This document shows positions 53,766 to 63,960 of a stretch of 64,000 nucleotides of DNA, piece by piece. The stretch lies in assembly GCF_003014575.1 (NCBI RefSeq), contig NZ_PYGF01000010.1:17028-81027 (forward strand), in the 5' to 3' direction. Below the pieces are notes generated by a model, which saw only the letters and a list, made by a program, of their open reading frames with translations, was not told the DNA's origin and ran no database searches. The stretch is from Cecembia rubra. GTDB taxonomy: Bacteria; Bacteroidota; Bacteroidia; Cytophagales; Cyclobacteriaceae. Within the stretch, counting starts at the first letter, position 1; each line of letters starts with the position of its first letter. The translations under genes were made by a program, and so were the position numbers.

Positions 53766-55091
53766 ATGGAAAAGGATTCACAAGGTTTGGAGCAACAGTT
53801 TTTAAGCAATCTGGAAATACATGCATTCAATGACATGCAGCGGGCATTTATCCAGGCAACTGAAAATAATCCCAACCTCATGTTGCTGGCGCCAACAGGT
53901 TCAGGTAAAACCCTGGCCTATTTATTTCCCTTGTTCAAAAACCTAGATCCCACGTCCAGAAGTACACAGGCACTGATCATCGTTCCTTCGCGGGAACTGG
54001 CCATACAGATCGAGCAGGTTTTCAAATCCCTGAAAACAGGTTATCGGGTAAGCACCTGTTATGGCGGCCATTCCATGAAACTGGAGAAAAACAGTTTGGG
54101 TGAGTTACCCGAACTGGTAATCGGTACACCAGGCCGCCTTTCCGATCATGTCAACCAAGGATCTTTGGATACCTCAGCGATCAGAACGGTGGTCTTGGAT
54201 GAGTTTGATAAATCACTTCAACTTGGGTTTCACGATCAATTGAGGGACATCTTCCGAAAACTGAAAGCTGTTCAAAGGCATTTCCTGACCTCGGCCACCA
54301 AGATGGGACGCTTACCTGAATTCGTTCCTTTCGATAATCCGCCCGTGGTGGATTTTCTGAACCAGCAAAAGGATTCCAAACTGGAACTGAAACTTCTTAC
54401 TACCAACAGCAAAGAGAAAACCCAGAACCTGATGCGTTTGATTTCCCATTTTCAGGGGGAGGCCTGCATTGTATTCTGCAACCACCGGGAGGCTGTAGAC
54501 CGCATCAGCCTGCTTTTGGGCGATCATGGCTATGAGCATGCGGTATTACATGGAGGTATGGAGCAGTTGGACCGGGAGAAAAACCTTATCAAATTCAGAA
54601 GCGGTGTAGTCAATTTACTGGTAGCCACTGACCTGGCCTCCAGGGGGCTTGATATACCGGAAATCAAGCATATTGTGCACTATCAGGTTCCTCCCAAAGA
54701 AGACGCTTTTATCCACAGAAATGGACGGACTGCCCGAATGCATGCCTCCGGACAGGGATATTTGGTCCTGTCGGATGAGGATGAATTTCCGGAATACCTG
54801 GATGAAAACAGCATGGAGCAGGTAGAAATTGAAGAAACCCTAGCTTCTCAGCCGACCGGATTTGCTTTACTTTACCTCAGTGCCGGCAAAAAAGATAAAA
54901 TCAGCAAGGGAGATATTGTGGGTTTCCTGATCAAAATCGGAAAAGCCAGCAATGAGGACATCGGTTTGATCACTATCATGGATTTTGCCAGTTATGTGGC
55001 GGTAAAGCGCAGCATAGCCCCAAGCTTAGTGAAAAAACTCAATGGAGAAAAGCTGAAAAAGTCAAAAGTGAAAGTGGCCGAGGCCAATTGA
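53766..55091 (+). CDS. DEAD-box-type RNA helicase
   Basis: Protein of 441 residues. Motif I APTGSGKT is at 42-49, with PSRELAIQ near 74, TPGRL near 121, motif II DEFD at 145-148 instead of DEAD, TSATKMG for motif III, and ATDLASRGLDIPEI plus HRNGRTAR for motifs V and VI. The length fits a minimal helicase with a short C-terminal extension ending in basic residues (KKSKVKVAEAN). Likely involved in RNA unwinding, ribosome assembly or mRNA turnover. Single gene, flanked on both sides by dispersed repeats. Confidence 0.88.
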   Translation: MEKDSQGLEQQFLSNLEIHAFNDMQRAFIQATENNPNLMLLAPTGSGKTLAYLFPLFKNLDPTSRSTQALIIVPSRELAIQIEQVFKSLKTGYRVSTCYGGHSMKLEKNSLGELPELVIGTPGRLSDHVNQGSLDTSAIRTVVLDEFDKSLQLGFHDQLRDIFRKLKAVQRHFLTSATKMGRLPEFVPFDNPPVVDFLNQQKDSKLELKLLTTNSKEKTQNLMRLISHFQGEACIVFCNHREAVDRISLLLGDHGYEHAVLHGGMEQLDREKNLIKFRSGVVNLLVATDLASRGLDIPEIKHIVHYQVPPKEDAFIHRNGRTARMHASGQGYLVLSDEDEFPEYLDENSMEQVEIEETLASQPTGFALLYLSAGKKDKISKGDIVGFLIKIGKASNEDIGLITIMDFASYVAVKRSIAPSLVKKLNGEKLKKSKVKVAEAN

Positions 55092-55103
55092 GTAGGATTT
55101 TTT

Positions 55104-57125
55104 AAACCGCCAAGGACGCAAGGGAAAAGATGACGAATTTTTTTCCGCAATGAAAGCAAGGAAAAAGAAGCAATTTGGTGGATGTAGCCATTATTAACTG
55201 CCTTTGCAGCCATTTATTTCTCAGCGAAACCTTTGCGCACATTGCGGTTTTTCCCAAAAGCGAAGCTTTTCTATGTGTTCTACTGTGGCTATCCCGCATG
55301 CGGGACAAGTTATGGTTTTTAAAATTTTTTAAACCGCCAAGGACGCAAGGAAAAAGACGCAATTTGGTGGATATAGCCATTATTGGCTGCCTTTGCGGCC
55401 TTTTATTTCTTTGCGAAACCTTTGCGCACATTGCGGTTTTTTTCCAAAAGCGAAGATTTTATCCGCAATGAACGCCAGGTGCTTCGCAAAGAGAACGCAA
55501 AGCCATTGTAATCTTTCCACCTGCTTTTACTATCCAAAAAGCGAAGCTTTTCTATGTGTTCTACAGTGGCTATCCCATATGCGGGAAAAGTTGTGGTTTA
55601 TAATATTTTTTAAACCGCCAAGGACGCAAGGAAAAAGACGCAATTTGGTGGAGGAAGCCATTATTGGCTGCCATTGCGACCTTTTATTTCTCAGCGAAAC
55701 CTTGGCGCCCATTGCGGTTTTACCCAAAAGCGAAGATTTTATCCGCAATGAACGCCAGGTGCTTCGCAAAGAGAACGCAAAGCCATTGTAATCTTTCCAC
55801 CTGCTTTTACTATCCAAAAAGTGAAGCTTTTCTATGTGTTCTAATTTGGCTATCCCGCATGCGGGACAAGTTGTGGTTTTTAATACTTTTTAAACCGCAA
55901 AGGACGCAAGGAAAAGAGGCGCAATGAGGGCTTTGCAGCCATTATTGGCTGCCATTACAACCTTTTATTTCTTGGCGAAACCTTGGCGCCCATTGCGGTT
56001 TTTTCCAAAAGCGTAGCTTTCCTATGTGTTCTACTGCGGCTTTGTGGTTTATAATAACAGAAGCTTTTTATCCCAGCCTGCACCTGGAAGGTGTATTCAT
56101 CCTCATTCATCAGTGGTTAATATCCCTATTTTGCGGATTGAAAATCCACTTAATCGCTTCACGAAATTGCAAATTTCGAGAAGCTTTTTATCCGCAATGA
56201 ACGCAAAGCCCTCCGCAAAGAAAGCGCAAGGCCTTAGAACCCTTTCCTTCTAAATTTGCTATCCAAAAAGCGTAGCTTTTCATCAGTGTTTATCTATTTT
56301 CATCAGCGGTTTAATTTCTAAAATCGCAGCTTTCTATGTGTTCTACTTTGGCTATCACGCATGCGGGACAAGTTATGGTTTTTAAAATTTTTTAAACCGC
56401 CAAGGACGTAAGGGAAAAAACGCAATTTGGTTGATATAAACATTATAGGCTGCCTTTGCGGCCTTTTATTTCTCAGCGAAACCATTGCGCACATTGCGGT
56501 TTTTCCCAAAAGCGAAGCTTTTTATTCTAGCCTGCATCTGGCAGGCGTATTCATCCTCATTCATCAGTGGTTAAAATCCCTATTTTGCGGATTGGAAATC
56601 CACTTTATCGCTTCCCGAAATTGCAAATTTCGAGAAGCTTTTTATCCGCCAAGGACGCAAGGAAAAGAGGCGCAATGAGGGCTTTGCAGCCATTATTGGC
56701 TGCCATTACAACCTTTTATTTCTTAGCGAAACCTTGGCGCCCATTGCGGTTTCTTCCAAAAGCGTAGCTTTCCTATGTGTTCTACAGTGGCTTTGTGGTT
56801 TATTTTAACAAAAGCTTTCTATCCCAGCCTACATCTGGCAGGCGTTTTTATAATCATTCATCAGTGGTTAATATCCCTATTTTGCGGATTGAAAATCCGC
56901 TTTATCGCTTCACGAAATTGCAAATTTCGAGAAGCTTTTTATCCGCCAAGGACGCAAGGAAAAGAGGCGCAATGAGGGCTTTGCAGCCATTATTGGCTGC
57001 CATTGCGACCTTTTATTTCTTGGCGAAACCTTGGCGCCCATTGCGGTTTTACCCAAAAGTGAAGAGTTTTTCCGCAATGATCGCCAGGTGCTCCGCAAAG
57101 AGAACGCAAAGCCATTGTAATCTTT
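55104..57125. repeat. Cluster of about seven 108-bp inverted-repeat elements
   Basis: Units at 55104-55250 (with an insertion), 55331-55440, 55612-55720, 55892-56001, 56394-56502, 56645-56752 and 56943-57049 start with (AAA)CCGCCAAGGACGCAAGG and end with CTTGGCGCCCATTGCGGTTT or close variants. The end is roughly the reverse complement of the start, so each unit can fold. Between units lie a tail (TATCCCGCATGCGGGACAAG), a 'ccgcaatgaacgc' block and leader palindromes before some units. Open frames repeating MRALQPLLAAI-like peptides are by-products of the repeats, with no ribosome sites. Confidence 0.85.
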
Positions 57126-57228
57126 CTACCTGCTTTTTAACAGAAGGCATCCAACTCCAGAATTTATTTACCAGCTCTTACCGAAATCCGCCTTTCGACA
57201 TCGAAATTTCATTCCTCATTCTCCATTC

Positions 57229-57330
57229 TCATCCCTTCCCCCTCCTACTCCCCGAAAAAAGCCCCCACCAAATCAACCAAATGCCAATAACAAGTAAAAT
57301 TAAGTACCAGATTACAGCCAATAAACCCAT
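57229..57330 (-). CDS. Possible 33-residue single-TM protein
   Basis: The minus strand from the ATG at 57330 reads MGLLAVIWYLILLVIGIWLI and ends WWGLFSGSRRGKG, one strong membrane helix with a basic, cytoplasm-facing tail. The A-rich stretch upstream (CAAAAGAAAATTTT) offers only a weak ribosome site. Its length and composition resemble small membrane proteins that annotation often misses. It may be a chance frame. Confidence 0.35.
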   Translation of the reverse strand: MGLLAVIWYLILLVIGIWLIWWGLFSGSRRGKG

Positions 57331-57568
57331 AAAATTTTCTTTTGATTGGTCATAAATTAAGGAATTTTGAGATCAAAAAATGGTTGAATGGATTTTTTCG
57401 TGACAGCTTATGCCAGGATTGATTGAATTGGAAAACTTTACCCTGATTTTTCGTTTAAACATTACATGCGCACAGGTGCCGTTAGACCTAAAATCCTTTT
57501 AGAAAAAGTTTGGGAAAAGCGGTTGATCGTTTCCAATAGTTCATTCCAAGATCCAATTTCCTACCATC
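57331..57568. other. Intergenic region before the repeat protein
   Basis: No gene supported. It probably contains the promoter of the repeat-protein gene; no clear consensus pair or terminator is visible. Confidence 0.3.
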
Positions 57569-58099
57569 ATGAAAACCCTGTTCCTCTCTCTTTTGGCCTT
57601 CTGTATCAGCCTCGGCCTTCGTGCCCAAACTTACCAGACTTTCCCAACCCAAAACGGAATCCCTTCCATACTGCCCAATACCACGGTGAAACCCTCTGGA
57701 TATAACAACCAAACATACAAAGTTTATGAACACCAAAACGGCATCCAGAACATTACTCCTTCACAGGTGATTCAGGTCAATCCCAATGGCAGCAAAGAAA
57801 TATACAATACCCAATATGGGATCAAAGAAATCAGCCCTTTGCAGGTGATCAAACCGAATATGACCGGAGGTTATGATATTTATGATACCCAATATGGGTT
57901 ACCCAATATCACCCCTTCCAAAAGTGTCCAACCCAATAACCAAGGTGGCTACGATGTCTATAACAACAACCATGGCATCCGGGAAATTACACCTGCGAAG
58001 ACCTTGAAGCCAAACCAAAGCGGTGGTTTCGATGTCCACCAAAACCAAAACGGTATCCCTTCCATTTTACCCAGTAGCGTAATCAAGAGGAAAGATTAA
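57569..58099 (+). CDS. Secreted protein of six 26-28-residue tandem repeats
   Basis: Protein of 176 residues with a signal peptide (LFLSLLAFCISLGLRAQ). The mature part is six repeats of the type [Y/V]YxxQ[N/Y]GIxxITPxxVIKPNxxGGYD, beginning near residues 21, 49, 77, 103, 129 and 155. Middle copies are most alike, and the first and last share NGIPSILP. Regular Asn, Gly, Pro and Tyr positions suggest a short beta-solenoid or strand-turn repeat. It is probably periplasmic or surface-exposed. No family name recognised. Confidence 0.7.
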   Translation: MKTLFLSLLAFCISLGLRAQTYQTFPTQNGIPSILPNTTVKPSGYNNQTYKVYEHQNGIQNITPSQVIQVNPNGSKEIYNTQYGIKEISPLQVIKPNMTGGYDIYDTQYGLPNITPSKSVQPNNQGGYDVYNNNHGIREITPAKTLKPNQSGGFDVHQNQNGIPSILPSSVIKRKD

Positions 58100-58283
58100 A
58101 TCCCGGTGAATCTCTTCCTGATATTGGAAATTCCGAGAAGTCATTATCCACTAAGAGACCTGCAACAAATTGAGCGCTTGAACTCAATTTTCACCTTTTT
58201 AGTAAAAAGAAATTGGCTATGGTCTCCAAAGGTACAACCCCAACTACTGAACCAACTTTCGGATCCTAATACAAACCAATTGC

Positions 58284-59246
58284 TTACTTTTTTGGAATAG
58301 TTTCAATAAAACTTAAAACTGCCTGACCGGCTTGTTCTGGAAAGGTAAACCATAAATCATGGGTTCCTTCCTCTAAATGATAGTGTGGGGCTTTGGGTAA
58401 AATGGTTTTCAACTCCTTATTAATCAATTGTAACATAGGAAGGGTCTGGCCACCTGATATTGTTAATATTGGCACCTTAATATCATTCAGATCCTTTCTT
58501 TTGAATTCTGGAAAAGGATCAGGAGACTGGGACATGAAATACCATTCTGGTAAATTTGCAGTCATTTGATCGATAGCCTCCTCAGGCAATTTTTCCAAAA
58601 TGTCTGCACCAGCAAAATAAATTAAAGTTTTTCTTAGAACCCCAACGGTATCTTTATTATGAAAGGCCTGTTTTATCGGCTCTATTAACTTGTTATAAAA
58701 ATCATCGTAATGGACTTTTCCTCCCGGAATATCAATCAACCAACTAATTAGTGCAGGCTCTGAAAGTGTTAAAGACCGAACCAATTCGGGATTTGATTTT
58801 GTAAGAAAAAGTGAAATGAGTCCCCCAAATGAATGCCCTACAACATGAACCGGCCCTAATTTAAGATCTGTGATGAATCGAGCTAAATCCTCTGCTTCTG
58901 TTTTAGCAGAAAAACTATTCACTTCAAGCTGATTATCATTGGGAAAATTGTATCTCCTGCTATAAGTGATTATTCGATAATCTTTTGAGAATATCTCAAT
59001 TTGTGGTTCCCATGTACGGTAATCTTCCAGCCCCCCATGTACAAATACAATCGGCTCCCCACTCCCTGTATCAGTGTAATTGAACGTAGCTTCATTTATG
59101 ATTATATGTTTTAAATTGCTTGAAAACTCATCTGACCTGTTAATTTCATTATTAATTCCCAGCTTAATGTTACTATCATCCTTGGCATTACAGCCAATAA
59201 TGAAAAGTAAACCTATCATAAATCTTGTTGTGAAAACAGCATTCAT
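58284..59246 (-). CDS. Alpha/beta-hydrolase lipoprotein
   Basis: Protein of 320 residues from the ATG at 59246, chosen for its lipoprotein signal (FMIGLLFIIGCNAKDD); an ATG at 59258 adds four residues. The hydrolase fold shows the oxyanion HGGLEDYRTWEP, the nucleophile elbow GHSFGG (VHVVGHSFGGLISLF), and the catalytic His in EEGTHDLWFTFPEQ. It resembles small esterase or C-C hydrolases anchored in the envelope. The substrate is unknown. Confidence 0.82.
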   Translation of the reverse strand: MNAVFTTRFMIGLLFIIGCNAKDDSNIKLGINNEINRSDEFSSNLKHIIINEATFNYTDTGSGEPIVFVHGGLEDYRTWEPQIEIFSKDYRIITYSRRYNFPNDNQLEVNSFSAKTEAEDLARFITDLKLGPVHVVGHSFGGLISLFLTKSNPELVRSLTLSEPALISWLIDIPGGKVHYDDFYNKLIEPIKQAFHNKDTVGVLRKTLIYFAGADILEKLPEEAIDQMTANLPEWYFMSQSPDPFPEFKRKDLNDIKVPILTISGGQTLPMLQLINKELKTILPKAPHYHLEEGTHDLWFTFPEQAGQAVLSFIETIPKK

Positions 59247-59258
59247 TGAACAATACAT

Positions 59259-60240
59259 TTGAAATGGTTCGACCTATAAATCAACTAATACCTATATTTT
59301 TCTTAAACTAACCAATAGTCCTATAAACCCCTCAGTTTTATAAATTTGAATTGTTATGATAAACACAATTTCTTAAAACCAAAACTGAAATTATATATAC
59401 CAAATATATCCAAACATATGACATCCATGTAATCCTGTGTATTTTTTTCAACACTATCCAATCATAAATCAAAAAAGAAAGAAAAAACATATTCCAAACG
59501 CAAAACATTAAAATATAGAACGTATCGATAACAATAATAAAAGTATATTGATTACAAGGAAGTAATTATTCTTCATATTTTATTTTGTGAATAATCCTTT
59601 AAACGAATTAAAAAAGGAACAATAGACAGTTTTCCCCCATGTTTTAAAACTTATTCAATATAATCAATACTTATGAGATTGTCATATTGCTCACTTTTGA
59701 CCTTATTTAAGATTCGAACTTTTTCAAAACCAAAAGCTTACCAATTTCTGTAATCCATAAAGAATTACCTTCCCTAAGCCATTTGCTTTGCTGATCTTGC
59801 AATACCACTCTTGTGAAATTGACCCTGTTCTCATCAACAGAACTGTTAGGATATAAAATTTAATTAAAAATAGATGCCACTGTATCAGTTATCGATCCCG
59901 AAGTGAAAAAAACATAACTCGTAAAACTTAATATTAATGAATCATAACCCTTTTTTTCTGCGCTATGGACTAATGGTTTACCGCAGAGCTCATCAGATTC
60001 TACATCCAACAATAGACACAACACTCTGTATGAGCTCGGTCGGAAATTGTTTCAATACTTTAGTGTTGAGCTCATGTTTTTTCAATCTATTATCAGCCAA
60101 ACAATCTTCATTAAATTATGCATCTGACCTGTAAGGCTAATTATTTTTGAAATTAGTGCAATTCGTGAACCTCTTTTGTTCTTGCTCATTCTCACTCATC
60201 TTTTCTATGCGTTCTATGGTCACTTTTGGGTTTGTAATAA
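59259..60240. other. Gene-poor kilobase with a gene 3' remnant
   Basis: AT-rich and mostly without coding signal. The minus strand at 59707-59853 reads openly as VNFTRVVLQDQQSKWLREGN then SLWITEIGKLLVLKKFES and a stop, looking like the end of a lost gene of unknown family. No start or upstream part remains. Small plus-strand open frames near 59937 and 60147 are not supported. Confidence 0.4.
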
Positions 60241-60244
60241 CTAG

Positions 60245-61120
60245 TGCCTTTTATCCCAGCCTGCATCTGGCAGGTGTATTCATCCTCATTCATCAGTGGT
60301 TAGTATCCCTATTTTGCGGATTGGAAATCCGCTGTATCGCTTCACGAAATTTCAAATTTCGAGAAGCTTTTTATTCGCAATGAACGCAAGGCACTCCGCA
60401 AAGAAAAAGCAAATCCTTAGAAATCTTTCCTCCTGCTTTTACTATCCAAAAAGCGAAGCTTTTCTATGTGTTCTACAGTGGCTATCCCGCATGCGGGACA
60501 TGTTGTGGTTTATAAAATTTTTTAAACCCCCAAGGACGTAAGGGAAAAAACGCAATTTGGTTGATACAAGCATTATTGCCTGCCTTTCCGGCCTTTTATT
60601 TCTCAGCGAAATCTTGGCGCCCATTGCGGTTTCTTCCAAAAGCGTAGCTTTCTATGTGTTCTACTGTGGCTTTGTGGTTTATATTAACAGAAGCTTTTTA
60701 TCCCAACCTGCATCTGGCAGGTGTATTCATCCTCATTCATCAGTGGTTAGTATCCTTATTTTGCGGATTGAAAATCCGCTTTATCACTTCACGAAATTGC
60801 AAATTTCGGGAAGCTTTTTATCCGCCAAGGACGCAAGGAAAAGAGGAGCAATGTGGGCTATGCAGCCATTATTGGTTGCCATTGCGGCCTTTTATTTCTC
60901 AGCGAAACCTTGGCGCCCATTGTGGTTTCTTCCAAAAGCGTAGCTTTCCTATGTGTTCTACAGTGGCTTTGTGGTTTATTTTAACAAAAGCTTTCTATCC
61001 CAGCCTACATCTGGCAGGCGTTTTTATAATCATTCATCAGTGGTTAATATCCCTATTTTGTGGATTGGAAATCCACTTTATCGCTTCACGAAATTGCAAA
61101 TTTCGAGAAGCCCGTTTCCA
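60245..61120. repeat. Second cluster of composite dispersed repeats
   Basis: Units at 60524-60632 and 60822-60928 match the roughly 108-bp inverted-repeat element. Leader palindromes occur near 60315, 60762 and 61063. The 'agcctgcatctggcaggtgt' segment precedes each leader. The last leader ends at about 61112 without a following unit. Order and spacing copy those of the 55-57 kb cluster, suggesting segmental duplication. Confidence 0.8.
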
Positions 61121-61409
61121 TTCTTCATTCATCACTCATAATTCTGCATTTTAAATTACCCTACCCTACATCCTAGCTCCTCGCCAATAATGTACACCGT
61201 ACATTTTCTTAACGCTCCCTCCCTGCTTTCCTTATTTTTTTTAACAAGTTCTACGATTTAGATTATTTTTTGATAAATTGAAATCCAACTGATTACCATG
61301 TTGAATCAATACCCTATTTACAATTTTATTTAATTTAAAATCCTAGAAATGACAGCTTACCGGAATCACCTTTCTGACCAAGGCGAAGGGAATAACATCC
61401 TGCGTGCCA

Positions 61410-61512
61410 CGTCATTCTGAGACGGAGCCTGCCTGTTTCAGAAAGGCCTGCGGAGTCGAAGAATCTCGCGTAGTTTAGGAGATTCTTTGCTCGTTCCTCA
61501 CTCAAAATGACG
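61410..61512. repeat. Small hairpin repeat with CGTCATTCTGAG / CTCAAAATGACG ends
   Basis: The ends CGTCATTCTGAG and CTCAAAATGACG are near-perfect inverted repeats. Inside, AGAATCTC and GAGATTCTT form a second stem around GCGTAGTTTAG. Such ~100-bp elements with these ends are widespread between genes in Bacteroidota. It lies 58 bp before the DUF1080 gene. Confidence 0.65.
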
Positions 61513-61569
61513 GTTCCTAAAGATATCTTTAAACTTCTTTGACAATCCTCAAAATTTTGACAATTCATA

Positions 61570-62238
61570 ATGAAGAAAATCTTCCTTTCCCTCATAGCGA
61601 CTCTGTTTTTTGGCTTTAGCATAGCCCAAGCCCAGGAAATCCCCGAAAGTGAATTTACAACACTTTTCAACGGGCTAAACCTGGATGGCTGGATAGGCAA
61701 TAAAACTGCTTACCGGGCAGAAAACGGCATGATCGTCATCGACCCCAAAGGCGGTGGCGGAGGAAACCTTTTCACCGAAAAAGAATATGGCAATTTTATT
61801 TTCCGCTTTGAATTTCTCTTGACCCCAGGGGCCAACAATGGCCTGGGTATCCACGCCCCTTTGGAAGGAGATGCCGCCTATGTGGGCAAAGAAATCCAGA
61901 TCCTGGACAATGAAGCAGAGAAATATGCCAACCTACACGATTACCAATTCCACGGCTCTGTCTATGGGGTCATGGCTGCCAAGCGCGGCTACCTCAAAGC
62001 TCCGGGAGAATGGAACCAACAGGAGGTCATTGTCCAGCATCCTTACATCAAGGTGGTACTCAACGGATCCACCATACTGGAAGGGGACTATTTGGAAGCC
62101 AGCAAAAACGGCACCCTGGACCAAAAAGAGCATCCTGGGCTTCAGCGAAGTAAAGGCCATATTGGCTTTTTGGGACATGGAGATGTAGTCCATTTTCGAA
62201 ATATTAGAATCAAAGAATTACCAGCAACAAACAATTAA
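61570..62238 (+). CDS. DUF1080 (3-keto-disaccharide hydrolase-like) secreted protein
   Basis: Protein of 222 residues with a signal peptide (FLSLIATLFFGFSIAQAQ). The rest is one DUF1080 jelly-roll domain: FTTLFNGLNLDGWIG, YGNFIFRFEFLLTPGANNGL, GKEIQILDNE, HIGFLGHGDVVHFRNIRIKE. The family contains 3-keto-glucoside hydrolases and related lyases. It sits 10 bp upstream of a Gfo/Idh/MocA oxidoreductase gene, a recurring Bacteroidota pair in which one enzyme oxidises and the other cleaves a glycoside. It is probably periplasmic. Confidence 0.85.
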   Translation: MKKIFLSLIATLFFGFSIAQAQEIPESEFTTLFNGLNLDGWIGNKTAYRAENGMIVIDPKGGGGGNLFTEKEYGNFIFRFEFLLTPGANNGLGIHAPLEGDAAYVGKEIQILDNEAEKYANLHDYQFHGSVYGVMAAKRGYLKAPGEWNQQEVIVQHPYIKVVLNGSTILEGDYLEASKNGTLDQKEHPGLQRSKGHIGFLGHGDVVHFRNIRIKELPATNN

Positions 62239-62248
62239 TAATATCCCA

Positions 62249-63598
62249 ATGAAGAAAAATTTTCAGGTGATCAACCGCAGGGACTTTTTGGTAAAGTCCG
62301 CTTTAGGAGCAGCAGGTATGGCATTGGCCCCCCACATACTGGCACAGGCCAAGGCAGCAGGCAAATTGAGAACAGTCCACATAGGCTTGGGAGCGATGGG
62401 CATGGAGGACCTTGCGGCCATTGCTTCACATCCTGAAGTTGAAGTGGTCGGACTCTGCGATGTAGACAGCAAGATGGTGGCCCGGGCAAAAGCCATTTAT
62501 CCTAAAGCCAAAACCTATCCTGACTATCGGGTAATGCTGAAGGACATGAAAAATGAGTTTGACGCGGTAGTGGTTTCCACCCCAGACCATACCCATGCCC
62601 CTGCATCCATAATGGCCATGGAGATGAACAAACCCGTCTATTGCCAAAAACCCCTGACCCACCATGTATCTGAGGCGAGGACCATGAAAAAAATGGCTGC
62701 AGAAAAAAAACTTGTCACACAGATGGGTATACAGGTACATTCATTCTACGATTACAAACTGGCTACCCTGCTGATCCAATCAGGAATCATCGGAAAAGTA
62801 CATACCGTGAGGGCATGGTCTCCCAAAAACTGGGGCTATGATGGCCCTGAACCTACCGGAAGTGATCCCATACCTGAAAACCTTGACTGGAACCTTTGGC
62901 TGGGAACAGCACCGAAGCGGGCTTACAAGGAAGGTGTTTACCATCCGGGAAACTGGAGAAAAATCATGGATTTCGGTTGCGGTACCCTGGGCGATATGGG
63001 CGTGCATATCTTCGACACCCCCTACAATGCCCTACAACTGGATGTTCCCCGTACCATACACACTGAATGCCGTCAACCCACGGGCTTTGGTTTTCCGGAG
63101 AACAACATCGTAACCTACGAATTTCCTGCCACCCCATATACAACAGAAACCCTCAAATGGGTATGGTACGATGGTCCAGGTGCACCGGCAGATCACGAGG
63201 ATCTCAAACTTCCCAATGGGGACAAATTACCGGAACAGGGCGCCATGTTTTTAGGTGAAAAAGGCAGGTTGTTATTACCTCATTTTATGGAACTTCCCCG
63301 TTGGATTGTGGATGGGCAATACAAGGAATTTGATGTAAAACCCTTCAATCTCGGTGATCCCGTGCAGGACTACAATGAGGAAAGCAAAAAGCATTACCAC
63401 CAGTTTGTAGATGCCTGTTTGGGCAAAGGGGAATGCACCGCGCCATTTGAATACTCTGCCAGGCTAACAGAAACCATATTACTAGGAGTGATTGCAGGTA
63501 GGTTCCCCAATGAAACCCTACATTGGGACAGCAAAAAAGCACGCTTTGCAGAGAAAAAAGCCAATAAGTTTCTGGGCGGCAAGTACCGAAAATTCTAA
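62249..63598 (+). CDS. Tat-exported Gfo/Idh/MocA-family oxidoreductase
   Basis: Protein of 449 residues. A twin-arginine signal (NRRDFLVKSALGAAGMALAP) at 9-28 indicates export in folded form with its cofactor. The NAD(P)-binding fold starts at VHIGLGAMGMEDL near 44-56. The QKPL motif near 133 carries the conserved Lys, and GDMGVHIFDTPY marks the substrate side with a conserved Asp and His. It likely oxidises or epimerises a sugar in the periplasm, acting with the DUF1080 protein encoded just upstream in the same transcript. Confidence 0.9.
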   Translation: MKKNFQVINRRDFLVKSALGAAGMALAPHILAQAKAAGKLRTVHIGLGAMGMEDLAAIASHPEVEVVGLCDVDSKMVARAKAIYPKAKTYPDYRVMLKDMKNEFDAVVVSTPDHTHAPASIMAMEMNKPVYCQKPLTHHVSEARTMKKMAAEKKLVTQMGIQVHSFYDYKLATLLIQSGIIGKVHTVRAWSPKNWGYDGPEPTGSDPIPENLDWNLWLGTAPKRAYKEGVYHPGNWRKIMDFGCGTLGDMGVHIFDTPYNALQLDVPRTIHTECRQPTGFGFPENNIVTYEFPATPYTTETLKWVWYDGPGAPADHEDLKLPNGDKLPEQGAMFLGEKGRLLLPHFMELPRWIVDGQYKEFDVKPFNLGDPVQDYNEESKKHYHQFVDACLGKGECTAPFEYSARLTETILLGVIAGRFPNETLHWDSKKARFAEKKANKFLGGKYRKF

Positions 63599-63606
63599 AA
63601 TAACTT

Positions 63607-63960
63607 AAACCGCCATGGACGCAAAGGAAAATTAACAAAGGTAGGCTCTAAAGTAACACTTGACTGCATTTCCGATCTTTCATTTCCTTGCTAAATCTTA
63701 ACGCTCATGGCGGTTTTTTACAAAAGCGAAGCGGTACCCACAATGAACGAAATGAACTTCGCAAAGAAAACGCGATGCCTTTGTAAACCCAATTGGTTCA
63801 AGTCCTCGGACCCCAAATGGTTCAAGTCTTCAGACTTGGACCATAGCACTGCAGTCTTCAGACTGCAATTTCCTAAAAGCGCAGCTTTCTATCCCAGCGT
63901 CTGGCAGGTGTGTTCATCTGCGTAAATCTGTGGTTAATTCCAAAAACAAAGTTTACCTAA
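63607..63960. repeat. Dispersed repeat copy after the oxidoreductase gene
   Basis: 63607-63716 is a diverged copy of the roughly 108-bp element: it starts AAACCGCCATGGACGCAAAG and ends CTCATGGCGGTTT, so its inverted ends are kept while the middle differs. Tail pieces ('aaagcgaagc', 'tctggcaggtgt') follow. The 'ccaaatggttcaagtc' pieces at 63820 are duplicated locally. No gene. Confidence 0.7.

Noticed and set aside
55175..57355. Many plus-strand frames containing MRALQPLLAAI / PLRFFPKAK-like peptides
   Set aside because: All are translations of the same DNA repeats, start at different places in each copy and lack ribosome sites.
58106..58300. 64-codon open frame after the repeat protein
   Set aside because: No signal, no family resemblance and its end overlaps the convergent hydrolase gene.
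60147..61154. Repeat-region open frames up to 166 codons
   Set aside because: Built from leader and element repeats; same peptides recur in different registers.
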